Notes: generated by a model from the sequence alone, not told the origin. DNA of 64,000 nt from an uncultured Bacteroides sp. (GCF_937912035.1 NZ_CALDPF010000035.1:149087-213086); one strand, 5' to 3'. Positions 24,610-35,028 are shown, numbered from the stretch's first letter. Numbers and translations are program-made.

Positions 24610-27600
24610 ATGAAAGTAAGTTTCTTTATAGACAGACCTGTTTTCTCGGCTGTCATCTCAATACTTATTGTCATAGTAGGTATCATAGGATTGATGATGC
24701 TTCCTATTGACCAATACCCACAGATTACTCCGCCTGTGGTTAAAATCAGCGCTTCATATCCGGGTGCGAGTGCAGTAACAGTTTCACAGGCTGTTGCTAC
24801 TCCTATCGAGCAGGAACTTAACGGTACACCAGGGATGCTTTATATGGAATCCAGCAGTTCAAACTCGGGAGGTTTCTCGGCTACTGTCACTTTCGACATT
24901 TCCGCTGACCCTGACATGGCATCAGTAGAAATCCAGAACCGTGTGAAATTGGCTGAATCAAGACTACCGGCAGAAGTCGTACAGAATGGTATCACTGTGG
25001 AAAAGCAGGCGGCCAGCCAGCTTATGACACTGACTCTGATGTCTGACGACCCAAAATTCGATGAGATTTATCTTAGTAACTTTGCAACTCTATATGTACT
25101 TGACCTCCTTCGCCGTATTCCAGGTGTGGGTAGAGTTTCAAACATCGGTAGCCGTTACTATGCTATGCAGATTTGGGTTGATCCTGCAAAACTTGCCAAC
25201 TTCGGACTTACAGTACAAGATCTACAGAATGCACTTAAAGACCAGAACCGCGAATCGGCAGCCGGAGTACTTGGTCAGCAGCCTATGTCAAGCGGAATAG
25301 ATATAACCGTTCCAATCACAGCACAGGGACGTCTTTCTTCAGCATCACAGTTTGAAGAGATAGTACTTAGAGCTAATCCGGACGGTTCTCTCATCAGAAT
25401 GAAGGATGTGGCCAGAGTTTCTCTTGAAGCATCATCATACAGTACAGAAAGTGGTATCAACGGCGGTAATGCAGCAGTTCTTGGTATATATATGCTTCCG
25501 GGAGCAAATGCAATGGAAGTGGCGAACAATGTAAAAGAGGCAATGAAGGATATAAGCAAGACTTTCCCTGAGGGACTTGAATATAACTTTCCTTTTGATA
25601 TGACCGAATATATATCGGAATCTATCCACGAGGTTTACAAGACTTTATTCGAAGCATTGTTCCTGGTTATCGTTGTGGTATTTCTTTCTCTACAGAGTTG
25701 GAGAGCGACGCTTATCCCTGTAGTAGCAGTACCTATATCACTCATCGGTACATTCGGATTTATGCTGATATTCGGCTTCTCGCTCAATATGCTTACGCTG
25801 CTGGGACTCGTTCTTGCCATCGGTATTGTGGTGGACGATGCTATCGTGGTGGTAGAAAATGTGGAACGAATAATGGAGGAAGAAAAACTCAGTCCATACG
25901 AAGCCACAAAGAAAGCTATGGAAGGTCTTGTTGGAGCCGTAATCGCAACATCACTGGTGTTGGCAGCGGTATTCGTTCCTGTAAGTTTCCTTTCCGGTAT
26001 CACTGGTCAGCTGTACCGCCAGTTTACTGTAACAATCGTGGTGTCAGTACTTCTTTCTACAGTAGTAGCCTTGACATTAAGCCCTGTGATGTGTTCTTTG
26101 ATATTGAAGCCTACAGATCCTGACAAACCTAAGAACAGGGTGTTCAACTGGATAAACAAGTGGTTAGGAATTGGTAACAACCACTACGTTAAATACATAA
26201 AAGGTGTAATAAAGAATCCTCACCGAGTAATGGCAGGTTTCGGTATGGTTCTGGTATTCATTTATGTATTCCATAAATTAGTACCAACCAGCTTCCTTCC
26301 TGTAGAGGATCAGGGATATTTCACAGTGGAGCTTGAATTACCTGAAACAGCAACACTTGAACGTACACGCAAGGTTACCGACAGAGCTATTGACTTCATA
26401 ATGAAAGATCCAGCAGTAGAATATGTTCAGAACGTTACGGGTAGTAGTCCACGTGTTGGAACAAGTCAGGCAAGAAGCCAGCTCACAGTCATCCTGAAAG
26501 AATGGAAAGAACGGGACAATACAACGATAGACGAGGTTATGAATAGAGTTCGGAAAGAACTGGAAACATATCCTGAGAGCAAGGTGTTCCTTTCCACTCC
26601 ACCGGTAATCCCAGGACTTGGTACTGCCGGAGGTTTCGAAATGCAGCTTGAAGCCAGAGGTGAGGCTACATACGATGACCTGGTACGTGCCACAGACACT
26701 TTGATGCATTACGCTTCAATGCGTAAGGAAATAGCAGGCCTGTCATCATCACTGCAGGCTGAAATACCTCAGTTGTATTTCGATGTTGACCGCGACAAAG
26801 TGAAACTCTCAGGAGTACCAATGGCTGACGTATTCTCTACGATGAAGACTTACACAGGTTCGGTTTATGTGAACGACTTCAATATGTTCAACCGTATCTA
26901 CCGTGTATATATCCAGGCTGAAGCTCCTTATCGCCAGCAACGTGAGAACATAGGTCTGTTCTTCGTAAAAGGTTCATCTGGCGACATGATTCCGCTTACA
27001 GCACTTGGAACAACAGACTACACCACTGGACCGGGTAGTATCAAACGTTTCAACATGTTTAATTCGGCTGTCATACGTGGTACAACCGCCAACGGTGCCA
27101 GTTCAGGTCAGGTAATGGAGATACTGGAACAGATAGCACGCGAGAAACTTCCTGACAACATAGGTGTGGAATGGAGCGGTCTGTCATATCAGGAAAAACA
27201 AGCAGGCGGACAGACTGGTATTATATTGTCCCTTGTATTCCTGTTCGTATTCCTCTTCCTTGCAGCACTATATGAAAGCTGGACAGTACCTATCGCAGTA
27301 TTGATTTCACTTCCTGTTGCAGTGCTCGGAGCATACGCCGGAGTAACATTATGCGGACTTGAAAACGATACCTACTTCCAGATTGGTCTTGTAATGCTTA
27401 TCGGTCTTGCAGCAAAGAATGCCATCCTTATTGTGGAATTTGCCAAAGACGAGGTAGATAAAGGCAGAGATGTTGTAGAATCAGCCATACATGCGGCGCA
27501 ATTACGTTTCCGCCCTATCCTTATGACATCATTGGCATTCATCCTTGGTATGCTTCCTATGGTATTGGCTACAGGCCCGGGATCAGCCAGCCGACAGGCA

Positions 27601-27735
27601 ATCGGTACCGGAGTATTCTTCGGAATGATCATAGCCGTTACAGTAGGTATAGTGCTTGTACCTTTCTTCTTCGTAATGATATACAAGGCTACAGGCAAAA
27701 TGAAACAGAAACGTATCAACATAAAGAAAGCATAA
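24610..27735 (+). CDS. RND efflux pump, HAE1 (AcrB-like)
   Basis: 1041 residues, the normal length. It starts MKVSFFIDRPVFSAVISILIV, the standard first transmembrane helix. Present are the PIDQYPQITPP motif, the two large periplasmic loops, the central helices with LGLVLAIGIVVDDAIVVVEN (adjacent aspartates of the proton relay) and the last helices with IGLAAKNAILIVEFAKDE and GPGSASRQAIGTGVFFGM. It works as a trimer driving proton-coupled efflux from periplasm or inner-membrane leaflet. It sits between its adaptor and channel genes, the stop is three bases from the next start, and no truncation is seen. Confidence 0.95.
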   Translation: MKVSFFIDRPVFSAVISILIVIVGIIGLMMLPIDQYPQITPPVVKISASYPGASAVTVSQAVATPIEQELNGTPGMLYMESSSSNSGGFSATVTFDISADPDMASVEIQNRVKLAESRLPAEVVQNGITVEKQAASQLMTLTLMSDDPKFDEIYLSNFATLYVLDLLRRIPGVGRVSNIGSRYYAMQIWVDPAKLANFGLTVQDLQNALKDQNRESAAGVLGQQPMSSGIDITVPITAQGRLSSASQFEEIVLRANPDGSLIRMKDVARVSLEASSYSTESGINGGNAAVLGIYMLPGANAMEVANNVKEAMKDISKTFPEGLEYNFPFDMTEYISESIHEVYKTLFEALFLVIVVVFLSLQSWRATLIPVVAVPISLIGTFGFMLIFGFSLNMLTLLGLVLAIGIVVDDAIVVVENVERIMEEEKLSPYEATKKAMEGLVGAVIATSLVLAAVFVPVSFLSGITGQLYRQFTVTIVVSVLLSTVVALTLSPVMCSLILKPTDPDKPKNRVFNWINKWLGIGNNHYVKYIKGVIKNPHRVMAGFGMVLVFIYVFHKLVPTSFLPVEDQGYFTVELELPETATLERTRKVTDRAIDFIMKDPAVEYVQNVTGSSPRVGTSQARSQLTVILKEWKERDNTTIDEVMNRVRKELETYPESKVFLSTPPVIPGLGTAGGFEMQLEARGEATYDDLVRATDTLMHYASMRKEIAGLSSSLQAEIPQLYFDVDRDKVKLSGVPMADVFSTMKTYTGSVYVNDFNMFNRIYRVYIQAEAPYRQQRENIGLFFVKGSSGDMIPLTALGTTDYTTGPGSIKRFNMFNSAVIRGTTANGASSGQVMEILEQIAREKLPDNIGVEWSGLSYQEKQAGGQTGIILSLVFLFVFLFLAALYESWTVPIAVLISLPVAVLGAYAGVTLCGLENDTYFQIGLVMLIGLAAKNAILIVEFAKDEVDKGRDVVESAIHAAQLRFRPILMTSLAFILGMLPMVLATGPGSASRQAIGTGVFFGMIIAVTVGIVLVPFFFVMIYKATGKMKQKRINIKKA

Positions 27736-27738
27736 CAT

Positions 27739-29133
27739 ATGAAACATATAGCATCTATATTAAGACTGACAATCTTCTTCCTAATGGCTTCCACCATCGG
27801 TGGTTGCCAATTAGGAAAGCACTATACACGTCCTCAGATTGAGATGCCCGAAGTGCTTGACAGTATGAGCATGGACAGTACATCTATGGGTGATTTCCCT
27901 TGGGAAGAACTTTACACAGATACTACGCTGCAGGCTTTAATAAGAAAAACACTTGAATACAATAAGGATATGCTTATAGCCGGTGCACGCATCAAAGAGC
28001 TGGCAGCAATGAAGCGTATCGACTGGGCCAACATGTTTCCGGCTATAACCAACAAAATATATGCAGAGAACGAAAAAGAAAATTATGGTGGTAATAAGCC
28101 ATCACTTGACAATGAATTTGATATAAAATTAGGAGTATCCTGGGAGCTTGATTTATGGGGAAACCTACGTTGGGCACGTGATAAGAGTATGGCTGATTTT
28201 ATGGGTTCCATAGAGAACCAGCGCGCTCTGAAAATGAGTCTCATCGCACAAATGGCACAATCATATTTCGAGTTGGTAGCATTAGACAATGAGTTGGCCA
28301 TAGTTCGTAAGACAGTTGATGCGAGACGTGAAAGTCTGTATCTTGCCAGAATCAGATACGAGGGTGGGTTAACAAACGAAACAGCCTTCAGACAAGCTCA
28401 GGTGGAATTAGCCAGAACAGCAACGCTCATCCCTGATCTTGAGAAGAAAATATCATTGAAAGAAAATGAGATAGCTTTCCTGACAGGTGAATATCCACAT
28501 CATATAAACCGTTCAGTGCTGCCTGAAGATGTGTTACTGCCGGCTACCCTACCTGTTGGTTTGCCGTCAAGCCTTCTGGAGAGACGTCCTGATGTAAGAC
28601 AGGCGGAACAGTCTCTCATAGCAGCTAATGCTGCAGTTGGAATAGCATTCACAAATATGTTTCCACGCCTGACTTTGACAGCATCATACGGAGCTGAAAG
28701 TGAAGAACTTAAAGATATTTTCAAATCTCCGCATCACCTTATTGCCGGTTCGCTCATTACCCCAATATTTAATTTCGGTAAGAATCGCGCAGCACTTAAA
28801 GCCAAGAAAGCCGCATATGAGCAGGCTACATACGCCTATGAAAAAGCTGTACTCAACGCTTTCAAAGATGCAAGAAACGCTATCGTGGAATTCAACAAGA
28901 CACGTGATATATACGAAACCAGATTGAGACTGGAGCAGGCTTCGAAAAGCGCTCTTGACCTTGCCGAACTGCAATATATCAACGGTGTTATCGGATATAT
29001 AGACTTGCTGGATGCGCAGCGTGGTTATCTTGATGCACAGATTGGATTGAGCAATGCCATACGCGACAAACAGATTACTCTTGTAAATCTATACAAGGCT
29101 CTTGGCGGTGGATGGGCACAGGATACAAAATAA
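27739..29133 (+). CDS. Outer-membrane efflux channel (NodT/OprM-type lipoprotein)
   Basis: 464 residues. The signal peptide ends with lipobox IGGC (Cys23), so the protein is lipid-anchored. The mature part starts with the family motif GKHYTRPQIEMPE and holds two repeats of long helices plus strands (WELDLWGNLRWARDKS and QLQ/DLLDAQRGYLDAQ-type ends: YIDLLDAQRGYLDAQIGL). It forms a trimeric TolC-like channel with the two upstream products. A strong hairpin follows the stop and ends the operon. Confidence 0.93.
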   Translation: MKHIASILRLTIFFLMASTIGGCQLGKHYTRPQIEMPEVLDSMSMDSTSMGDFPWEELYTDTTLQALIRKTLEYNKDMLIAGARIKELAAMKRIDWANMFPAITNKIYAENEKENYGGNKPSLDNEFDIKLGVSWELDLWGNLRWARDKSMADFMGSIENQRALKMSLIAQMAQSYFELVALDNELAIVRKTVDARRESLYLARIRYEGGLTNETAFRQAQVELARTATLIPDLEKKISLKENEIAFLTGEYPHHINRSVLPEDVLLPATLPVGLPSSLLERRPDVRQAEQSLIAANAAVGIAFTNMFPRLTLTASYGAESEELKDIFKSPHHLIAGSLITPIFNFGKNRAALKAKKAAYEQATYAYEKAVLNAFKDARNAIVEFNKTRDIYETRLRLEQASKSALDLAELQYINGVIGYIDLLDAQRGYLDAQIGLSNAIRDKQITLVNLYKALGGGWAQDTK

Positions 29134-29162
29134 AGACAAATTTATAACCCGTTTAAAAACTG

Positions 29163-29215
29163 TTCAGGCGGTGTTCAGAGAACGTTTAGTGAACGTTCAT
29201 TGAACACCGCCTGAA
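29163..29215. terminator. Bidirectional terminator with nested stem
   Basis: TTCAGGCGGTGTTCA (29163-29177) is the exact inverse of TGAACACCGCCTGAA (29201-29215); GAACGTT/AACGTTC form a second stem inside. It lies between convergent genes. Confidence 0.8.
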
Positions 29216-29245
29216 TGTTTTCTAAATGGCCTTTAAACAGGTTGC

Positions 29246-31567
29246 TTAATTAAAGAATTTTATTCCTATAAATATAGTTCTCGGCTGTGTAGGACCGTAA
29301 AAGTATTTTGAATCGCGTCCTATACCTTTATCCAAATCTTTCTGGAAAGCATTAAACATATTGTTCACACCACCGTTCAACTGAAGTTTCAGATGATCGT
29401 TCAATACAAAAGTGTAGTTAAGTTTCAGGTTAAGTTCCATAAAATCCGGAGTCTTTTCAAGAACATCTTTCTCTATATAACCGGCAAAGTGAGGTACCAG
29501 CATACGTCCTGTATATACACCAGACAATGAGAAATCAAAATTCTTATTCTTGAATGGAGCAGAAGTAAACGTAAAATAACCGTACAGGTCAGGAGTACGC
29601 GTCATCTTCTTTGTAGGTGCCACATCTGCATCCTCGCTCCAATAAACAGCCTCTGTATATCTGCTTTGCTGTGCAGTAAAACCTAACTGCAACTGAGCAT
29701 CCCTACCATGAGCTATCTTATAGTCGATATTTGCTCCATACACTCTGGCACCACGTCCGTTACAGCGCTCCTGTATGGTAGTTCCCTGCTGATCGCCCTC
29801 ACCTATATTTTTAAGATAGAATACATCGTTAAGCATTGTGTAGAAACCTTCAATCAAAAGGTTTGATTGGAAATGGCCGAACGAAGCACTCCAATCTACA
29901 GAACCGCTGAAGCTGTTTGAGCGTTCAGGTTTCAGCCCTTCCGCCAGACGGATAATCATAGCCTCACCACCTACGGCTGCAACATGAAGGTCTTCATCGT
30001 ATGCCTGTGGGGCACGGAAACCAGTTGACCAGGTCAGACGTCCCTGTACCTTATCCGATGGTTTCCACAGAGCATTCACGCGCGGACTGAATATCACATT
30101 ATCCACAAGGTTATGCTTGTCAAGACGAAATCCGGCCAATAAAGTGAACTTGTCCATTTTCCATTCGTTCTGGGCGTATGCGCTGGCTACTTTCACATCC
30201 TGCTTTAAATCGCGGTTATATCCCGCCATGATGTCATGCAAAGAGTTATACTGATATTCCAGACCACCGGTAAAAGTAGCCGGAGAGAAGAGACACTCAT
30301 CCATATTGCCCACATACATAGCTCCACCTACGGCAGTAAGGTCATCAGTAGTTCCGTATGCCTTTCCCGGATCATCAAGTTCCTGCGTACCATAATAGCT
30401 GTTGCGGTCTGTATGCTGAACAGAACCGTAAACTGAGAGTTTATGACGATATTCATTGAAGAAGACATCGTATGTCAGACCTCCGCTGTTAATAATATGC
30501 TTTGTCTGTTCGCAGATATATGCTTCATGGGGTTGCAGATTGAAATTGCTTCCTCCGCGTCTGAATTCATTTGTAGTATGATATTCCAGGCTGATACGGC
30601 TGAAATGAGTAGGACGGTAATAAGCTCTAAGTCCGAATGTATTCATATTCAGTTTACCCAATTCCGAGAAACCGTCACCGTCAGCATCGTACGGATTTCT
30701 GTTTCTATACGACTGATACAATGCTATTCCGTATGTATTGTCAGAAGATACGAGCGAGGCATTCGCTCCCATATACTGTTCCCAAGATTTTCCTCCAAGG
30801 TTGGACATATTGGTAGAAACCTGGAATGAATTGTTTATCGGATCTTTGGTTATGATATTGATGGTACCACCGACAGCGTTTGCGCCGAAAAGAGCCGAGC
30901 CGCCGCCACGAACAACTTCTACCCTCTCAATCATATTCACAGGAATCTGCTCAAGACCATATACACCCGACAATGCACTCATCACCGGACGGCTATTGAT
31001 AAGAATCTGCGAGTATGGACCTTCAAGGCCATTTATACGCACCTGAGGGAAACCGCAGTTCTGACAGTTGTTCTCAACACGCAATCCCGACTGATAGCTC
31101 AATGACTTTGCCAAATCAGTAGAATTTACCATTTCGAACAGCTTGTTGTTCATCACATTCACCACCACAGGAGCAAGCTTTCTGCTAGTCTCATTTCTGT
31201 TGGCAGAAACCACCACCTCGTCTGTCATGATAGTTTCTTCCGAAAGGACAAAATGCACATCTACAGTATATTCATCGCTTACATTCACTTCCTTGGTCTG
31301 CTGTGCATAGCCTACTGAATTCACTTTCAACGTATATCTGCCTGCAGGAACTTTTTTAAGCTTGAAATATCCGTCTGTATCAGTCACTGTTCCCTCGCCT
31401 GTTTCCACTATAATGACCGTAGCGTACGGAAGACTGTTTTCTGTACCTTTTTCTATTACATGACCTGTTATTACGTTACCCTCTTTCGCAGGGTTATTAT
31501 CGACTCCTGTCGCCATACTGACTATAGCGCACAAAAGAGCCGAAATGAATATTGATAATTTCTTCAT
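29246..31567 (-). CDS. TonB-dependent outer-membrane receptor, probably metal or metallophore related
   Basis: 773 residues with a signal peptide (MKKLSIFISALLCAIVSMATG). A carboxypeptidase-regulatory-like domain (about 33-112: GHVIEKGTENSLPYATVIIV) precedes the plug (DEVVVSANRNETS, SYQSGLRVENN, VEVVRGGGSALFGANAVGGT) and a 22-strand barrel ending TIFIGIKFF. It imports a ligand using TonB energy. A CxxC (NCQNCG) in the plug and the His-rich small protein encoded upstream point to a metal or metal complex; this is an inference. No SusD partner is nearby, so glycan uptake is unlikely. Confidence 0.9.
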   Translation of the reverse strand: MKKLSIFISALLCAIVSMATGVDNNPAKEGNVITGHVIEKGTENSLPYATVIIVETGEGTVTDTDGYFKLKKVPAGRYTLKVNSVGYAQQTKEVNVSDEYTVDVHFVLSEETIMTDEVVVSANRNETSRKLAPVVVNVMNNKLFEMVNSTDLAKSLSYQSGLRVENNCQNCGFPQVRINGLEGPYSQILINSRPVMSALSGVYGLEQIPVNMIERVEVVRGGGSALFGANAVGGTINIITKDPINNSFQVSTNMSNLGGKSWEQYMGANASLVSSDNTYGIALYQSYRNRNPYDADGDGFSELGKLNMNTFGLRAYYRPTHFSRISLEYHTTNEFRRGGSNFNLQPHEAYICEQTKHIINSGGLTYDVFFNEYRHKLSVYGSVQHTDRNSYYGTQELDDPGKAYGTTDDLTAVGGAMYVGNMDECLFSPATFTGGLEYQYNSLHDIMAGYNRDLKQDVKVASAYAQNEWKMDKFTLLAGFRLDKHNLVDNVIFSPRVNALWKPSDKVQGRLTWSTGFRAPQAYDEDLHVAAVGGEAMIIRLAEGLKPERSNSFSGSVDWSASFGHFQSNLLIEGFYTMLNDVFYLKNIGEGDQQGTTIQERCNGRGARVYGANIDYKIAHGRDAQLQLGFTAQQSRYTEAVYWSEDADVAPTKKMTRTPDLYGYFTFTSAPFKNKNFDFSLSGVYTGRMLVPHFAGYIEKDVLEKTPDFMELNLKLNYTFVLNDHLKLQLNGGVNNMFNAFQKDLDKGIGRDSKYFYGPTQPRTIFIGIKFFN

Positions 31568-31669
31568 TTCTTCGTTTATTCAAGTTTGATAAAATGTTAT
31601 GACATATTGATCCCATGCCTATACAGAAATACAGGCACGAAAAGACAGGACACCATACATGGCACCTTA

Positions 31670-32026
31670 CTATACAAATAGAAATGAAGAATAAGGAGGT
31701 GCACGCAGACCTATACCGGAATCGAATTCCGGCAGCAGACATGTGGGGACATGTTCTGTATAGTCAATAAGGAATATAGGTTGAAACGGAGTATCGACAA
31801 TCAAAGGTTCCGAAGCTTCCAAAGAATGGAAATCCGTAAGAAAATGTAGAACCAGAGTCTGTCCGGCTGTATGTGAATGCTGATCAGAGAATGGATGCGA
31901 ATGCACTACCATTACGCCGTTCACCACGTGTACATGGGCATAAGCAGAGACTATGGCATAATATGCCACAAACACAGTAAGAAACAGCGAGGCCGTTATT
32001 CTAATCCATGCTCCAGTGCTTTTTGT
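31670..32026 (-). CDS. Small His-rich exported/membrane protein
   Basis: 118 residues from MTKSTGAWIRIT (32026); ATG 32047 in the same frame would leave only about 9 nt after the predicted start of transcription. A hydrophobic segment (ITASLFLTVFVAYYAIVSAYA) is followed by a His-rich stretch with HVHVVNG, VVHSHPFSDQHSHTAG, a likely metal-binding surface. The C-terminus is variable and ends SSFLFV. It is upstream of, and probably cotranscribed with, the TonB-dependent receptor (103 bases). The family is common beside such receptors in Bacteroides; function unknown, perhaps periplasmic zinc or copper handling. Confidence 0.65.
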   Translation of the reverse strand, partial: TKSTGAWIRITASLFLTVFVAYYAIVSAYAHVHVVNGVMVVHSHPFSDQHSHTAGQTLVLHFLTDFHSLEASEPLIVDTPFQPIFLIDYTEHVPTCLLPEFDSGIGLRAPPYSSFLFV

Positions 32027-32061
32027 CATAACTCTATTTATACTCATTATAAATTACGCAG

Positions 32062-32069
32062 CAAAGATA
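32062..32069 (-). promoter_or_regulatory. -7 element (TATCTTTG, minus strand) for His-rich protein/receptor operon
   Basis: The plus strand reads CAAAGATA. Transcription would start near 32055 and run toward the His-rich gene and the receptor. Confidence 0.5.
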
Positions 32070-32126
32070 AGCAAAATATTAAAGCATTCAATGTAATGGA
32101 ACAAATTTTATGCGTTATATAAATAT

Positions 32127-32168
32127 ATGCCATGACAAAATCATACAAATATGACATTATCATGGCAT
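32127..32168 (-). terminator. Hairpin after the NPCBM-like gene
   Basis: ATGCCATGA (32127-32135) and TCATGGCAT (32160-32168) are exact inverses, just past the stop of the 32176 gene. No clear U-tract follows, so the terminator call is moderate. Confidence 0.4.
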
Positions 32169-32175
32169 TCAGAAA

Positions 32176-34992
32176 CTATTTTACATTAAATTTTGATAAT
32201 AACTGCAACATATCAGACGGTGGCGTTTCACCTTCGAACAAAGGACATATCATAGTATATCTGGTACTGCTAACACCATCTATTTCACGTGCACTCCTCA
32301 GACATGCTTCCAAGAATGCAATTTCTTCCTGTTTCTCTACAATCATCATTTCCACCATAGCCTTACATTGCTTGACAGTTTCCCTTCCTGTCTTTAATAT
32401 CTTTCCGTATGATATTGCCTTAAATCCAAGCTCAGGCAAGCCCAAATTTGCATTTACATACCCTACTGCCAGATCTATCAATTTGCCGTTGATAGTATTA
32501 AGCCGCTTGAGCTCTTCAGCGCATGCATCATATTCTCTGACAAAATCAAGATAATCGCCATTATTTATCCTTTCGGGATCATCTATTATTATCGATACAG
32601 CCTTACATACGTCACCCAAGGACGTTTCAAGATAATGTGTGTGTATCTTATAAAAAGGTTTGGTATCCTCTATCAATTTCAAAGTCTCATTATAAGCATA
32701 AGTACAGTCTGATATATATGCATCTACTTTTTGAGAACCGGAAAATGCAGGACGTTTCCATTTGACAGCCATACTCTTCTCTGTATAAACAGGTGAAGTA
32801 ACAACCCCTTGTGACAATCTGGCTGCTTTAGGTATATCAAGCTGTAGCACATCTTTCGTAAGTTTTATGTCATAGAATACAAACTGTCCGGAAGTATTAT
32901 TCGTATTTGCAAGCCAGAACATAAGCTGTTCACAACCGTTTATCGGAACTGTTACCGTCTGCGGTTCCATAGTCTCATAAACTGTCAGTTCAGCAACAAC
33001 CATTTGGTCTGCTCCGATAAGCAATGTCTCTTTATAATCTGATCTGTTTTCAGTAAACGGACGCAAACAGGCTACTGTAAATGTCACACTATTATATTCT
33101 CCATAAGTATTGAATGCGGCACAAGAGTTTTCTATAGCATTACCACCTGCAGCCAGAACCAATAATGCAGCAGCACCTATGAGTGTGCTTCCAACTATAG
33201 CTCCCCCCACTGCAGCACCGGCAGATACAAACGCAGAACCTACTGCAGCACTACCAATAATACCTGACGTAGCATTGTCAGTACCTGATGCCAATACACC
33301 ATGATCAAGAGAGAAATGCACACTGGTCTGCAACATGAAACCTTTATTTATACGTGTTCCGTCAGGCATCTGGAAGTACCTGCGTTGAGTCGTTCCATCA
33401 TAAAATATTTCATCCTTAGAATCAGCCTTTGTACTCACGTAATGTATATAAGGTGCTCCCAAATCAATCAAATCTATTTCATCAGGACATGAAGGTTTGG
33501 GATGAACAAAAAGATCATTCTCTACAGGTTCTCCTCTATACACAACAATATCCGCAATTCCGTAAGCCCCGACATTCAGATTTCCGGAACCACCGTTTTC
33601 AAACCTCAGTTTCCTGCATTTCTTTATAGGAATAACAAAATGTTGATTAGGATATGTGGCCTTCATAGGAGCCTGCAGTACCATTTCATCATCAGCATAA
33701 ACCCTTATCACATCATTGGTCATATTCCAACTTTTACCAACATATCCAGCAGTGAAACTTACATAATCAAACTCTCTGCCCAAATCAAAAACCGCATAAG
33801 AGATTATATTATCGTTCCAGAAATCTGCTTTTTCATAAAGAATAAAACCCTCGCTGAACCTGGTTCCTCCCATTGAAAACGTTATATGGTCTGATGAACC
33901 ATCATAAACCTGATGTTCAATCTGACCTCCTACGGCATACGGAGGTATATTTGATATCAATTTACATACGTCAGGCAAAGTCTTCAACCTTGGATTTATA
34001 TCCTCTGCCAGACTTTCTCCTTCGTTCTTAAAAGTTCCTTCGGGATATAATGTAGCATCTACTATAGCGGCATACATACTTTGATTTGACTGCTCAGTAT
34101 GAAATGACAGTTGCTGACAGCCTTTTACATTCAATACTATACGTTTAGCTATATCATCCTGCGAAATTTCATACTCATGAATTATCTTACCGTCAGCCTT
34201 TATTGTTATCCATCCTTTCCCACCGCTACTCTTGTCATTGTTTACCGGACCGGCAAGTAGGCTTAATGTTTCATATTGTCCCCTAAGATTAAAATAAGAG
34301 CTACCCGGCTGTACACCAATTAGAGCCATTGTCATTTTGCAGATAAATCCATAATGGTACTTATTAGCATTTACAAAGACTGTTTTATACTCATCATCCG
34401 GAGAAATACAATAATGATTTACCTGCGCATAGGGACGTAAATCTTTAACGAGCTGTATCGGTTTTGTAGCCTTGGCTATAAGATTTCCTGTCTCTTTGGG
34501 CGTCTGACCAGATTTCCATAAAGTAGCCTCAGCAAAAGCTATTCTGTCCTCACCTTTCACTATCACGAAATTCAGTTCATCAACTCCCTTTATATTCAAT
34601 TTCATTCGTCTTGGGACATCATACCTACGTACAACTTCATCCATAATCTTCTTTCCATCGGCATAAACAGTTACGACCGCCGGATCATAGTCCAATGATT
34701 CCGGATCATAGATACGCCCCAGCACAAACATTATGTTTTCATACTTTCCTCCCAGCCTGAACGTTGCATACCCGGGTTTGTAAGGTCCCTGAGAACTCCC
34801 TATGGTAAAACCTCCCTGCCATTTCAATCCTCCGCTAATATTCATCTTCTTAGAATTTGTTCCACCATACCTGTATGCTTCATACATATACGATTTTACA
34901 GGTTTAACCGTATTTACAAGATAATCAACCTGAGCATTTACCTCTGACAATAGTAAAATCATCACAGATATAAGAAATAGTAATCTTTTCAT
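32176..34992 (-). CDS. Large secreted protein with four NPCBM-like repeats and a Gly/Ala-rich insertion
   Basis: 938 residues with a signal peptide (cleavage near LSEVNA-Q). Four related modules lie at about 55-160, 215-315, 375-485 and 545-710, each with the pattern GGkYe.i.f..G, then VtVYADGkki, a strand pair, a Leu-x-Phe core and a closing ADat.Y-like strand. These resemble NPCBM/NEW2 carbohydrate-binding domains. The fourth is split by a Gly/Ala-rich hydrophobic stretch (577-616: SGIIGSAAVGSAFVSAGAAV and onward) like a glycine zipper, able to insert in membranes. The C-terminal ~210 residues are helical. Probably exported to periplasm or surface; function unknown. Confidence 0.65.
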   Translation of the reverse strand: MKRLLFLISVMILLLSEVNAQVDYLVNTVKPVKSYMYEAYRYGGTNSKKMNISGGLKWQGGFTIGSSQGPYKPGYATFRLGGKYENIMFVLGRIYDPESLDYDPAVVTVYADGKKIMDEVVRRYDVPRRMKLNIKGVDELNFVIVKGEDRIAFAEATLWKSGQTPKETGNLIAKATKPIQLVKDLRPYAQVNHYCISPDDEYKTVFVNANKYHYGFICKMTMALIGVQPGSSYFNLRGQYETLSLLAGPVNNDKSSGGKGWITIKADGKIIHEYEISQDDIAKRIVLNVKGCQQLSFHTEQSNQSMYAAIVDATLYPEGTFKNEGESLAEDINPRLKTLPDVCKLISNIPPYAVGGQIEHQVYDGSSDHITFSMGGTRFSEGFILYEKADFWNDNIISYAVFDLGREFDYVSFTAGYVGKSWNMTNDVIRVYADDEMVLQAPMKATYPNQHFVIPIKKCRKLRFENGGSGNLNVGAYGIADIVVYRGEPVENDLFVHPKPSCPDEIDLIDLGAPYIHYVSTKADSKDEIFYDGTTQRRYFQMPDGTRINKGFMLQTSVHFSLDHGVLASGTDNATSGIIGSAAVGSAFVSAGAAVGGAIVGSTLIGAAALLVLAAGGNAIENSCAAFNTYGEYNSVTFTVACLRPFTENRSDYKETLLIGADQMVVAELTVYETMEPQTVTVPINGCEQLMFWLANTNNTSGQFVFYDIKLTKDVLQLDIPKAARLSQGVVTSPVYTEKSMAVKWKRPAFSGSQKVDAYISDCTYAYNETLKLIEDTKPFYKIHTHYLETSLGDVCKAVSIIIDDPERINNGDYLDFVREYDACAEELKRLNTINGKLIDLAVGYVNANLGLPELGFKAISYGKILKTGRETVKQCKAMVEMMIVEKQEEIAFLEACLRSAREIDGVSSTRYTMICPLFEGETPPSDMLQLLSKFNVK

Positions 34993-35028
34993 ATATTGGA
35001 CTTTAATGATTATTAGAAATTAAAAATA

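Noticed and set aside
25635..26003. Minus-strand frames within the RND pump gene (also 24080-24412, 27372-27797)
   Set aside because: Serine/threonine-rich shadows of the pump and adaptor coding sequence, no independent support.
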